Shown here in pieces: positions 22,800-33,850 of a DNA stretch of 64,000 nucleotides. The notes beneath the pieces were generated by a model. That model was given only the letters and a program-made list of their open reading frames with translations, was not told the origin of the DNA and did no database searches. The DNA comes from Labyrinthula sp. Ha. Its lineage: Eukaryota > Sar > Bigyra > Labyrinthulida > Labyrinthulaceae. The stretch lies in assembly GCA_015227615.1 (NCBI GenBank), contig JAALGZ010000001.1:1674001-1738000 (forward strand), in the 5' to 3' direction. Positions within the stretch are counted from its first letter, which is position 1; each line of letters begins with the position of its first letter. Made by a program: the position numbers and the translations under genes.

Positions 22800-24640
22800 T
22801 CCAGGCGCGTCAAGAGGAGCGCGGAAATGATTTGTTGAAAAAGACAGTTTATCCTATAATGCTTTTTAGCGGAAAGTTTGACGTGAGTCAACTTGTATGG
22901 GGTATATGTCACAAGGAACTATACCCTATAATCCGGATGTTTAATAAGCTTTCATACTTGCTGCCTTTTCATCCAACAGCGGTACAGGTATACACAGAGC
23001 ACCTGAATTTAAAGGCAATATTGTAAGGCAGATCAAAGATTAATCATAGACATCTTAACCACCTGCAACGATGGATGGTGATTCTTCAGCATGTGCTGGT
23101 GGATATTCACCACGTTGACGGAGATAGCAATATATTTGCGGATATGCTTACAAGGTGGACGGCGCCGACGAATAATGACGGCAAAGCGGCTGTCCGAATG
23201 GTGAGAGTACAGGCGCAGGGTACGAAAAGACAAAAACCTGTTCTGCCGCGCGCGAATAAGCGCCTTAGAAGATTTTCGGAAAAATGCCGACAAGAAACGG
23301 ACGCTAAAATAAAAGAGTGGTTTCAAGAAGCGGTACTAGATGCTTTGTCCATATATACGGAAAGAAACGATTCGTTGCTTGGTGATGAAGACCTATTGTT
23401 TAGAATCAAGAGAGATTTTGAGGAATGGACACCTGATTTATTGCAACCGAAAAGAAGGAAATGGGTAGAAGGAGTAGATATGAACTTTACCCCTAAGTAT
23501 TTTATGCAGCCGTCGGTGTTGAATTGTCGGCAAATTATCAGACGGATTATGCGGAAGCCGTTACCGCAAGATAATGCGCCGGACCTCATGAAGGAGGTGG
23601 AGCGGCAAATCAGAAAAGAATATTCTGAAGAAGAATGGGAAAAACTGATTGAGGATTATGCAATATGGCCGAGTGAAGTTCCGTCGGATGTTAGCGACAT
23701 GAATAAAGGGCGCTACATTGAAACGGATACTTATTCGCCGTCGGAAGATGAAGAAAACACGACGGCGAGAATAAGAAGCGTGACGGTGAGAGTCAATCAT
23801 TTAAGACCAAAACAGCAGATGGAAAAGAAGATTTATGCGTCACTAAAGTCGCTTAATAAATATAGGGTATCAGTATTTAACCCATATTTTGAAGATGATT
23901 GGGCGCCGTTAACAGAAGCGGAAGTTATTGAGGCACAAAAAAAGGAAATGATTACTAGAACCTCTAGAATAAAAAGGCTGTCGGGAAATATTATTTTGCC
24001 GACTTCACTTTTGGAGCGGCAATTAGTTCATATACATTTGGCGAATAAGCATGGTTCCCCCGAAGCGGACTTAGTGGAAGCGGCTAAATTCGAATGGACA
24101 ATTCCCACCGCTATGGAGCGTATGCTAAGAGGAGATACCTCATGGAAGAAGATGGTTGAATTAATTCGCTTATTCAGGGATAACTGCATACATTGCCGCA
24201 GACTCCCTAAGGCGATTAAGACGACTTACAGTTTGGTGACAAAGGTCAGGCGACCACACGAGACCCTAGTCGCAGATTTTCTGTATGTGAACAGGATATG
24301 ACATATTCTAGTATTAACGGATGCCTTTAGCAGATTCACACAATTGACGCATACGAAGACCCTGGATACACAAGCGGTTATAGAAGCGCTTGATAGATTC
24401 GCGACGAATTATAAGTTGGAAAAAGACTTTACGCTAGTAACAGATCGTGGAAGTCATTTTGAGAATTCTCTAATGTCAGCGCTAAGGAGAGAACTCCGAT
24501 TTTCGCAAAGTTTCGTGGTTTCCTATATAAGCTGGACAAATGGAGAAGTCGAAGTTGTAAGTAAAAAAGTACTGAATTTTCTGAAGAGTCTGGTCAGTGA
24601 ATACAGGCTCAATGAGGATGAATAGCCGAAGATATCAAAT
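22800..24640 (+). other. chromovirus RNase H and integrase region
   Basis: The RNase H end is recognised by EHLNLKAIL and VHHVDGDSNIFADMLTRW (about 22990-23160). The integrase zinc-binding domain (HIHLANKHGS through CIHCRRLP, about 24025-24210) is followed by the catalytic core (LVADFLYV, VLTDAFSRF, TDRGSHFEN, about 24260-24560). A long acidic linker (about 23270-23950) separates RNase H from the integrase. Fossil sequence, with breaks. Confidence 0.85.
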
Positions 24641-24976
24641 AAGATACAAGGCGCAATAAATGAATTGCCTGTACCTTCGTGAAAAATACCCGGTTGCAAA
24701 AATGCGCCAACGGCGTACGAGTTGTTCTTGTATGTGAACCCGGAGCGCCAGTATATTGAACCAGCGGGACTTCCGCCTTTAGTGGAGAGAATCCGAAAAG
24801 GCGCTAGTATGCTAGTTAGTATTGATGCCGACGTATGATATAAGCTGAGCGCGGCTTTTAGGAATCGCTTAGGTGAATATGAAAAAAAAGATCACAAAGT
24901 ACGTTGAGTTTCAGAAAGTGTTGAATAACAAGAGGAAGAGAGCCGCAGTGGACCCAGCGCTCCTTCAATATAGTGT

Positions 24977-26170
24977 GTGGGCTGGTGTCTGCTGTCCTCA
25001 AAAGGAACCCTCAGAGAACGCAACAAGTTGGCACTTGAGTGGCCGGGCCCAGTACAAATAACGGAGACAATATCTAAGAATGTTTATAAGAATAAGGCAT
25101 TGGACGGTAAAGTAATGGAGGTACACGGAAGTCGTCTATACTTCTACGAACCTAGCGGCTTTGTTCCATCGGAAGCGTTAAGAAAGGTAATTGTCGGGAA
25201 CCTTAAACATTTGGAAGTCGCGGAATTTGGGGATGTCAAGTATGATCCACATTTGGCGGAATATGTAATAGAAGTCAGATGGAGAGGTTTCCGCTCGGAG
25301 GATAACACTTGGGAACCGCTCCAAACGATGTATGAAGATGTCCGAAATACGTTACTCGAGCACCTAACCAAAAAGACGCGCCGCCCGAGTCAAGACAAAA
25401 TGCGCAAAAGAGCTAAACGGGCGCTTATTACTGCAGAGCATGTAATCGACAGGGTAATAAGACGTGTCCCTGGATGTAGCGCTTGGCGCAGACATTTGGA
25501 CAAGGTGGAAATGCGACCGATGGTCGAATGGAATCATGTTGCTTCAGCGAGGGGTTGGACAAAAAAGGAGAAGCAAGAGCTGAGGAAGTTAGTCTTGAAG
25601 TTTGGTGTGGGTTGGTACTATAAATATCAGTTGTACTTGCCGCACAAAACCAAAGCGATGATGAAGTATTATATCCAGCAGCGACTGGGTCGGCTGGATC
25701 TTGAAGAAATAGGGGGAGAATGTTGGGATATCGAAAAGGCGCGGAGATCGAGTGAACTGATCAGTCGTGCCGACTTTCGATGTACTAGACGCTTTGAGGA
25801 TTGTGAGCAAGCATTAGCGCTTGCGAATGAAGAGGTGGGGAGAGAATTTACGCCAGAGTATGCGGAGGATTTACGGAGACATAGAAGGAAGGCGGCAGAT
25901 TATGCAAGGGAGGTGACACGCATCTGTAAGAAGCTTAAACAGTACCCCGAGTTGATAAGGACTATGATACTGGCGTTTGAGGAAGAGAAGGAAGCAGATT
26001 GGGGAGTTAGTTGGTTCCGAGTTAGGTATGAGCGACACGCAGAACCTACACGAACTCCTATGGTCTTAACGAATCATCCGCCGGAAATCGAGCAAAGCGC
26101 GAAATGGCGCTACCTGGTATCATTTGGTGGGAAAGTACAGTTTACTATGCTGCAAAAGGTGCGATGCTAA
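24977..26170 (+). other. chromovirus C-terminal region: chromodomain plus SANT/Myb-like segment
   Basis: After the integrase comes a chromodomain (about 25215-25360) with the hallmarks EYVIEVRWRGF and SEDNTWEP, i.e. the aromatic and acidic pattern of methyl-lysine readers that define chromoviruses. About 190 bp further on (25548-25705) is a segment with the SANT/Myb-like pattern: RGWTKKEKQELRKLV, then a Gly-Val-Gly-Trp turn, then LPHKTKAMMKYYIQ. A charged helical tail of about 150 residues completes it. In known chromoviruses the chromodomain steers integration. The SANT-like assignment is mine, from pattern only. Confidence 0.7.
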
Positions 26171-26302
26171 TGGAGGTATTTGCGCGAACGAGTGGTCTAC
26201 GCAAGGGTTGGTTGCAATTGGGAGAACGGGTGGACCCGTGCAGGCTTAAACGAAATTACGAAATACTAGTAGTGCTTAGACAAAGTGGAGTCACGCATTT
26301 AT

Positions 26303-26315
26303 GGGAAGAGGGGGA
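26303..26315 (+). promoter_or_regulatory. polypurine tract of chromovirus
   Basis: GGGAAGAGGGGGA directly abuts the 3' LTR start (26316), the expected site for plus-strand DNA priming. Confidence 0.85.
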
Positions 26316-26616
26316 TGTATCAATGTGAAGTTTAGTATTTAAGTATTTCATAAGTAGTTTTATATAAATATGATTGGGTAGATGATATAAAATGAGTGGG
26401 TATATACTATGCCAGGATAGGTCAAAGTTAAGAATTAATTAAGAAAAACCAACAAAGAAGAGAATAAAAAGGAAATACTCATAACTCCAGTGAATAACCA
26501 AGAGAGGGAAGAAACAGAATACCAGACACCAAGATATCATGTTGCAAGACATTATAGAACCTTCGTACACGTGCACAAGACATCGGTTAGGAGATCAAGA
26601 TACCCAAACCGTTCCA
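26316..26616 (+). repeat. 3' LTR of chromovirus
   Basis: A 301-bp copy of the 5' LTR. There are 11 differences, 8 of them transitions, of which 7 have C/G in the 5' copy and T/A here. It is followed by CACC, matching the 4 bp before the 5' LTR. Confidence 0.93.
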
Positions 26617-27540
26617 CACCTTAATTTCCCTTATTCATATAAAAATACCCCCAAACCAATTGTTGAAGAAGAGCTTCTCTGCCATTCTGAATTATGAAAA
26701 GAAGTAGGTTAATCAATACTTATCAAGAACATGGACAGTTTCCCGTAGACTGGAAAAAGAACGTGAAAGAAGTCGTCCCTTAGAGTTTATTTGTAATCGC
26801 ACGGAAGTAATACTCTGAAGAAAATCCATGCAAAGTTTCTGCCACAAGGAAAGATATGCTGGAATAAACTAAAAGTAAGTAAAGATTATAAACAGTTGTG
26901 AGGGTAGACACTTCAAAGGAAAAGCTTTTTAAGGTTGAAAGTACTCTAAGGCTAGTTCAACATAAGCTATTAAAATACACGGAGGAGACTCCAGTCAGTA
27001 GGGAAGATATAAAGAAACGAAAACCTCAAGGCTTTACTGTAAATGTACTTGACTATGAAGATCACAAGAGCGGGAACAAGCTACCAAAATAAGTCTATCC
27101 TAGACAATAACATTTTCACAAGAGCAACAAAATAATTGCGTAAACTTACGATTACCTTGTTGAAAAATAAAATATTTCCACCGTAACACGCGAGAAACAG
27201 CTATGTACATAGTAAAAATATTTTTTTCTCTTTGTACCTTCTGTTACGTTGTTATAAAGACTGAAACTACGGTTCTTTATATCTATGTTAATCATTTTTT
27301 CCAATGTAAAAATTATACCAAGTCTAACTAAGACTATGCTACTGCATTTCTGGAATACTAAGATGAAATCAAACGTGTGTTTGAGACAACATCTGTCACA
27401 AGCGTAAACAAAACTAGCAGTACTCAATACGATGAAAGAAGCGAAGCTTTTCTTCTCTTTCAGCGGATTTCAAACAGTAAGAACCGTACTAAGTGTTTTC
27501 ATGTTTGTGCTGTGAATTGCGCAAGCTGAACAGAGAGGAC
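26617..27540. other. no clear gene; short coding-like fragment
   Basis: Flank of the chromovirus. One stretch (about 26898-27092, plus frame) reads like protein (KVESTLRLVQHKLLKYTEE) but has no ATG, no partner exons that I can place and no family I recognise. It could be a remnant of the N-terminal part of the hAT-like relic that follows. Confidence 0.3.
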
Positions 27541-27559
27541 AGTTCTGGAAAATGTTATT

Positions 27560-29760
27560 ATTGAATTTTGTCTCACAACACAGAGCTCATTTATACCAAT
27601 AAGCTTGAGTCTGCAAACAGTTACAAATATTCAATACCATTAATCATACCCTGCTTGACAACTTCTTACCAGATAGCACAAGAAGTGGTTAGACTTGCTT
27701 TGGAAAATACCAAAGAATATTTTAAGGAACTTCTGCCAAAGGTCTACGCAGGAGCAGCTGAAGGTCTTTCAGTTGACGGTTGGAGGGATACTTAAAAGAC
27801 AAACGTCCTAGGTTCAGTGATCTCAGCAGTGAGTACAGAGACAGGAAGTGTGCTGATGATCTATACTAGGATGAATCTGGCTCAAGACGATGCCCTCAAT
27901 GCAATTGAGTTAGCAACATATTTACAAAAAATGGTTCCAGCTTCTCTGTAGTGGCAAAAGAGTTTAGTAAAAGACGTTACACCTTACACAACTCTCTGTT
28001 TTAGTCTTTTGTGTCTGTGCTGTTTAAATACAACAAACAGTGGCTGACTGTAATACAGCAAGGTGCATAAATACTAAACTACTGTATTTCTATCTAACTG
28101 TTCATACATATAGGTGCAAGTGCAAAAGGATATCATACTAATACATTCTCGCAACCTGGTTCTTGAGATTCGAAACTTCTTGACAGATGATGCTGAAGTT
28201 TGTATGAAAACTCTAAAAACAGTCGGAACAGTTTTTCCCGTTTTTTCTTACCAAATGAATCGTACACCACATGAACCTTAAAATTGTAAAGACCTATGAA
28301 CAAAACACTATCCCTATTGTGCAAGTTCATATCGATGCTGCTAAGACAATCGAATCAGATAGTTCAAGACTTTTACCTATGTTTAAAGGTTTTTCGCAGG
28401 AGAAGAACTACTTGAGTTGAATGATTGAAATACGGTGGAAGGATCCGGTTTATTGACTCAGGAGTCAGATGCTCCTCGCGATCTCATTGGTGAGATCGAT
28501 TTCCCAATTTTTTTTCATCATACTTCGTCTGAATAATCGATGCGCAGAGCAATAACCTCCAATACGTAGACAAAAAAAAGAGAGGGGTCTGGGGACAAAG
28601 TGAAGTGTACTAGAAGATAAGAAATAACTATTAATAGTTAAGAAACAATAAAATGTGAAGTTGCCTGACCCTAGCGTAGCCGGGAGCCTTTCATGCTCCC
28701 CGCGTCCTTAAAAATGGCCCCCATGACTCGGCCCTCCCTCCCCATTCGGCCCTCGATGAAAATGAGGATGGATTTAAATCTTTTTCCATAGCTTGAATAC
28801 AGAAATTTGAAAATATGTGTAGACGTTAGTAAGTAAATATATGAAGGGCATAATTATAAGCTTAAGACACTTAATTTTGAAAACTGAAATTCAGAAGATT
28901 TAGATTCTTGTTAAAATTAAAATTTAAAAATTAAGTGGATTCGTAATCTAGTCTAGGTGCAGGTTTTCTTATCCAAATTAGCTTTCTTTTTTTCTTGAAA
29001 TATAAATCCTTCAACTTCATCTTTTTTTCCAATAATCCTGAAACTTGACTTTTTCCTTTAACAAGTTCTGCATTTTCAACCCTCTGAGCAGCACTAAATC
29101 TTGTTCAATATTTACCTCTTGGTTGTAATAATTCTCTTCTTACATTGAATTTTGCTCAATCTTTACCTTTTGTTTTTCCTGGCTCTCTTCTTTCATTAAA
29201 TTTTATTCAATATTTTTAAATCTTGTAAAATGTTCTAAATCATCTTAAATCTTGTAAATTCTTGTTAAATCTTGTATATTATTGTGTTTTCGGGGTACTA
29301 GCTCTCTCCTGTCTTGTTTCTTATCATGCAAATGCCATTATTTCAATTTTTTTATCTTGTTTTTGTTGGTTTTATTTTTTCATTCTTTTTGGGCAATTAA
29401 AGATTCGGCCAATGAGATTTAGGAGAATTTGGCTCTGGAGTTAAGAAAACATAAACCTACAGTGGACATCAGGTGAAAAGCCACTAAAATCTATTCTTCA
29501 CGCAGACATAGAACCAAGAAACTGGTTAACTCCTGCATGGAGTAGGAAGAAATAAAATAAAATGGCACTTGTTAAACAAAATCAAGCTGAAAGCTTCTTC
29601 AATAGAGTGGATACCGCATTAGTTCATACGCAAAGTGTTAACTGTGAACGAGCATTTTCGCAGGTTCGATATATCAATAGTAAGGTTCCAAATAACCCAG
29701 GTATAAATAAGGATAGGGCAATTGATGAAGAACTAAGATATTGTAGGTAAGAGTGAAAAC
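27560..29760 (+). pseudogene. decayed hAT-like transposase, split by a MULE
   Basis: Two blocks of the same relic. The first (27560-28439) carries the hAT-type segment LSVDGWRDT followed by VLGSVISAVSTETGSVL. The second (29467-29760) carries the C-terminal dimerisation motif SVNCERAFSQVRYINSK. Between them a 1018-bp MULE derivative (28440-29457) has inserted, duplicating 9 bp. Many stops and shifts in all parts show it is old. No terminal repeats found. Confidence 0.6.
28440..29457 (+). mobile_element. non-autonomous, internally deleted MULE derivative
   Basis: A 1018-bp element whose left end (TTGACTCAGGAGTCAGATGCTCC, then a subterminal block with CATACTTCGTCTGAATAATCG) matches the transposase-side end of the two large MULEs in inverse orientation. 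Its right end (TTTTGGGCAA at 29387, then GGCTCTGGAGTTAAG) matches their other end. The interior keeps remnants of the AT-rich tandem repeat but no transposase. Flanking 9-mers TACGGTGGA (28431-28439) and TACAGTGGA (29458-29466) match at 8 of 9, the usual MULE target-site length. Confidence 0.85.
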
Positions 29761-29772
29761 GTAAATACTGAG

Positions 29773-29914
29773 TGTTGTAAAGTGTAAATAAAAAGGTCTG
29801 TATTTCATTTTTATTTCAAAGGTTAATTTCCCTTGACTGAACAATACATATCTCGCTGGCTACTTAAACCAAAAACTGTTATACTAAAAAAGATCTAAGT
29901 AGCATAAATGCGCA
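29773..29914 (-). repeat. 142-bp dispersed repeat, probable solo LTR (copy A)
   Basis: Same family and same length as 62295-62436, in opposite orientation. The ends are TG...CA. Related sequence lies at about 37690-37850, just after copia RNase H sequence, which suggests a copia LTR. No target duplication is seen for this copy. Confidence 0.65.
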
Positions 29915-30349
29915 ACGCTCCTCCGCACTTAGAGCATTTTTTCATTAGCACTTTTGAGAACATCTCGTGTTTTTTCCGTCCTAAGCTTTTCTTATCTCGC
30001 GAGAGCTTAACGAGAGAAATGTTTTGGGCAATTGAAATGCCGTCTCCTACGCCAAGACTTCGTACAAAATTTTGGCATCAAATAAAAACAGAAATACAAC
30101 AAAGTGACAAAACGTGTGAAAACTAAGCACAAAGCAATATAATTATTCATTTAGCTTGTTTATTTTTTAGGGTTTGTTGAGATTATAGCTTAAAGAATAC
30201 TTTGCTTGCTTAACTTAATTTTACAATACTTACACTTTTAAGTTTTTTTCTATTCTGTTGATGTTAGAGTGAAAACAAAAAGAAACCTGAAGGTTAAGAA
30301 TCCTGAAAATAGTCTAATAAATTAAATTATTGTTGCTAAATGTAATATG
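29915..30349. other. noncoding with promoter-like motifs
   Basis: No gene recognised. It holds the palindrome TCTCGCGAGA (29995-30004) and, 17 bp on, TTTTGGGCAA (30022-30031), followed by a 29-codon open frame from the ATG at about 30037. This looks like a leftover promoter with the stub of a gene, but the stub has no identifiable homology. Confidence 0.35.
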
Positions 30350-32524
30350 TTATTGCTTAATCAAAACTCCCCAGTTTCTGAAGTCGCACCTCAGCATGAA
30401 CGTATCATCTTGAAGTGACTCCTTCCCACTATACTCGACCTTTGCAACAGAAAATGCTCTTTCGCTACTAACAGAGCTAGCCTGCACTGTCAGCACTTTC
30501 CGAGCCAGCTGTCTTAGCTTAGGAAACACTACTTTCTGGTTCTTCCACCAATCAAGTACATCAAGATTAAAATCAGCTCGAGGCATACTTAAATATCTCC
30601 GCACCCTTGCTTCTTCACTATTCACTTCTGCAGTTGAAGATGTGCCAAACAAGGACTTCAAACCGTAGACATCTTCCTCTTCATCAAAATCTTCACTACT
30701 CTCTTCTGTTTCAACTGAGACCAATTCCTCAACAAGAAGCTGCACCAGCGTTTCAAAATGAGGACTTTCATGACTATAAGGCAAAGGTGTTCGAATATCC
30801 AAGGCTTGTGCAACTAAATTTATCCTTAAAGTTTTGACGAGCTTGCTGTATGGACCAACTTTATCTTCATAGGAACTCTGAAGAGCCTTTCTAACTTTAT
30901 CCAGAAACTACATGAAAACTTCCCCAAATATATTCTCGTTCTCTAACCTCTTTCTCATCTTTTCCATGGCTTGGGTTTGACTATCAGATTCATCAACTGC
31001 CTGGCACACTTCATCCAATTCAGCCATCGTTTCCATCATACTTTCTTGTAGCTTGTTATTGGCGCCGATCCTTGAACTAATTGTAACTGACTTTTCCATT
31101 GAACAGTTCTCGGTCAAAAGCTTAAAATCTTTCATTGTCTTTACCAAAAATTCGAACCTTAAAAAATCCATCTTGTTCAGACTAAAGTGTTTAAAGGTCT
31201 TTAAATCCTTGTGATCTTCGAGAAGTGTGCATAACTTCAAAATATCCTTCTCTTTCTTGCATAGATGATACAACATCTTCCATGTGCTGTTCCATCTTGT
31301 TTCAACATCAAGTGAAGGCAGCGGAAGAGCCTTTCCATCTGCCAAATTAACCTGGCATATCTTATTCCATATGCCCTCTCTCTTTTCACTGTGTTTAAAA
31401 AATCGAAGGAAGTCTCTAGCTCTGTCAACGTATTCGTCCAAAGGGTTCAAAACATTCTTGCTTATAATATTCAGGACATGTGCCATGCATCTAAAGTGAT
31501 ATTCTGCATCTGGCACAAATCCATTAGGAACAGGGTGATCAGCATGAGATTTAGATATCTTCTCACGAAGCAGCCTAGATATTAATATCATATCTGATGC
31601 ATTGTCTGTGGCCAGACTGTAAACGTGTTGGTCTAAACCAAACTTGATCAAAACTTTGTGAAGGAGCTTCGCCGTTTCTTCTGCCCTCTTATTGCCAAAA
31701 TTTCTATAAACTAACAACAAAAGAAAAAAAAACCGAACCATTGCAAGACAACCAGATCGCATCTTGAACTCCTTGTCTACAAAATGTACTGTTAAGGAAC
31801 AGTAGCCTTTCCTACTTTGACTAGACCAACCATCAGTGGTAATCGATACCGCTCCATTGCTCACTTGCTTCTTCAAAACTGCAACAACATCTTCTAACAT
31901 CACCTCGTGGTCCTTCTTGAAAGCAGCTTTGAACTTGAAACGTGAAAAACCCTTAAAACCTGGGAACAAAATCTGATAAGTCTTGATCACACTTTTTTTT
32001 GAATACTCTGTCATTGGTTTCTGGTCCATGATCATAGCCTCTTTCATTGCAACAAAAAGAGCGTCCAAGGTCTTACTCAACTGAGTCCCACTAAAGACAT
32101 ACTTTCCAAGTTTTTGCGTCTCATTAATATTTGACGATGCATCCTCGATAGTTTGCTCGTACATCTTACGAGCCTGATGATACTTATTAAGCACATGATA
32201 TTTCATCGACGAGGTAATTCCATTATAAGGAACAACTTTGAAACAAGCTCTGCAAACCTTCTTATTAGAATCAGCTTCGTGTGCCTTGAAATATTGATGA
32301 AAGGTGCTTCTCTTTGTTCTGGATTTCTTTTCAGACCCCTTCTTAACAGTCTCGGCTTTTCTCTTGGTTCCAAGAATAATTTCCAATGCTGTTGGATCAG
32401 CTTATTTTTTCCTGTTATTATCCTCGAGCGTAGCAGCCTCAAGCCCATTCGAGCATTCGTCTACAACATTTATCTCTTCTATGGTGTCTTGGGTATACTT
32501 CAAACTACGCTTTTCTAACATCAT
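30350..32524 (-). mobile_element. hAT-family transposon, transposase with two in-frame stops
   Basis: One minus-strand frame of about 725 codons from an ATG at 32524 to the TAA at 30350, with only two internal stops: a TAA at about 32404 and a TAG at 30908. Order: a BED-type zinc finger (CRACFKVVPYNGITSSMKYH, about 32180-32250), hAT catalytic-region motifs (TTDGWSSQSRKGY, SLATDNASDM, FRCMAHVLNII) and the C-terminal hAT dimerisation domain (PKLRQLARKVLTVQASSVSS, ERAFS). So few lesions suggest recent loss of function. I could not find terminal inverted repeats or the 8-bp target duplication by eye, so the outer ends are not given. Confidence 0.88.
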
Positions 32525-33500
32525 AAGCTGTTTTAACCCTATTCTTTCTTTTTCGTTTTTGATATTTATTTCAGTTTTGTTTGACCTAAGAATAAAAAAT
32601 AAAAGGTACTAATATACCTTTGTGAGCTTACTTCTTTCACAGTTCAGTTTATGATTATTTCCGGTACTTCCTAAACAATAATAAGGAGAAACCAAATGTT
32701 TTGTCCCTCGTCATTTTCGGACGGATTCAATTTTTTTTCGGTTAAATTTCAAGAAATCAGGGTGAATAGCTTTGCGGAAGTTAATAGGAGCGTGAAATTA
32801 CTGCTTTAGAATATGTTAAATTTTGCTTGGATACCTTTTTCTTACATTTTCTGGTCATGTGTCCCAAATTTCATCTATTTTTACAGTTTAGCAGGTTCCC
32901 AAATCAGAAATTTAGTGCCCAAAAGTTTGAAATGAAACAAGAATCTTTACAATTATTTCCAACTATTGGCAAGGGGCCTCAAGCGATAACCAAGCGTCTT
33001 TTTTGAAAAAACATACCTTTATGTGTTTTAAGTAAGTTTAATAGAAGTAAACCCTTATCCTGGAGGCCGCACTTTAGCCACAGACATAGTTATCTCCAAA
33101 AACTTGATCTTACTGTGACGTAGTATGGCAGCAAAAAACTTTTTAAAGGACGTGTTAGAAAATTTTATTAAAGAACCCTAAAAGCATTTGGAAAAGCTGC
33201 AGAGAAAGAATTCTTTAAGTTTTTAACGAAGAAGACCAAGAACGGCTGGTTGTCGCCTTTCCTTTATTTGCTGTTCTTGCGATTTCTGAAGTTTAGGTTA
33301 AGATAGGTTACTGTTCTAGAATGAACAAAAAAGATTTTACAAAAATTTAGTTGATTTAAGTGTTAAAATGAACTAAATCTGTGATAGTCCCACCTACTTA
33401 TATTTTTCAACAATGAAGAACAAAACATACCAATGACACCGGGTATTCTAATGCTAAATCTTGGCTCACATGTTGTCTTTCCTATTGACAGAATTTCATT
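32525..33500. other. noncoding, no gene seen
   Basis: Right flank of the hAT transposase, probably including its undefined terminal part. AT-rich, with no open frame of note. Confidence 0.45.
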
Positions 33501-33509
33501 CATCTTTGG

Positions 33510-33850
33510 CTAAGCACTTGTATGAAAAGTTGAATCCAGAACATCATCTACAATACCAAGACCTTCCATCCCTGTAAATTCATTATTGAAGTTGTCGCCA
33601 TCAGCACTACCATACAAGTTGACATCAAAGAACTCTTTAATTAAATCCATGGTATTAATAAGAAGATCTCCAGAGGAAAGAGGGTATTTCTTTTTCATCT
33701 CAGTATTTCCAGCATTAGCAGTTTCACAGGGTTTTAAGAATATAACATTTTCTATTTTTTTGTGACCAAGTGTATCTTTACTTATATTTAGAAGATAATT
33801 AGAAATCTTAGCTCCAACGACATCACCAAGGCCATTTTAAAAACTCAACT
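33510..33850 (-). pseudogene. fragment of an unrecognised coding sequence
   Basis: A minus-strand frame reading ISNYLLNISKDTLGHKKIEN through LYGSADGDNFNNEFTGMEG, ending at 33510, continues upstream past one stop into more protein-like sequence (RYLGADAKMLEL). Composition and continuity suggest former coding sequence. I do not recognise the family. It could be a TE or a host gene relic. Confidence 0.3.

Larger units (their letters stand above)
6301..26616 (+). mobile_element. Ty3/gypsy chromovirus with nested insertions
   Basis: A long LTR retrotransposon of the chromovirus branch. It has two 301-bp LTRs (6301-6601 and 26316-26616), a 4-bp target duplication CACC on both sides, a polypurine tract before the 3' LTR, and gag, protease, RT, RNase H, integrase and a chromodomain in gypsy order. 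LTRs differ at 11 of 301 positions. Its gag region has been split by a partial copia plus MULE (7573 to about 14205) and by a second copia (15159-19474). Without them the element is roughly 9.4 kb. It is broken, with several breaks besides the insertions. It is markedly richer in GC and CpG than the host genes nearby. Confidence 0.9.
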
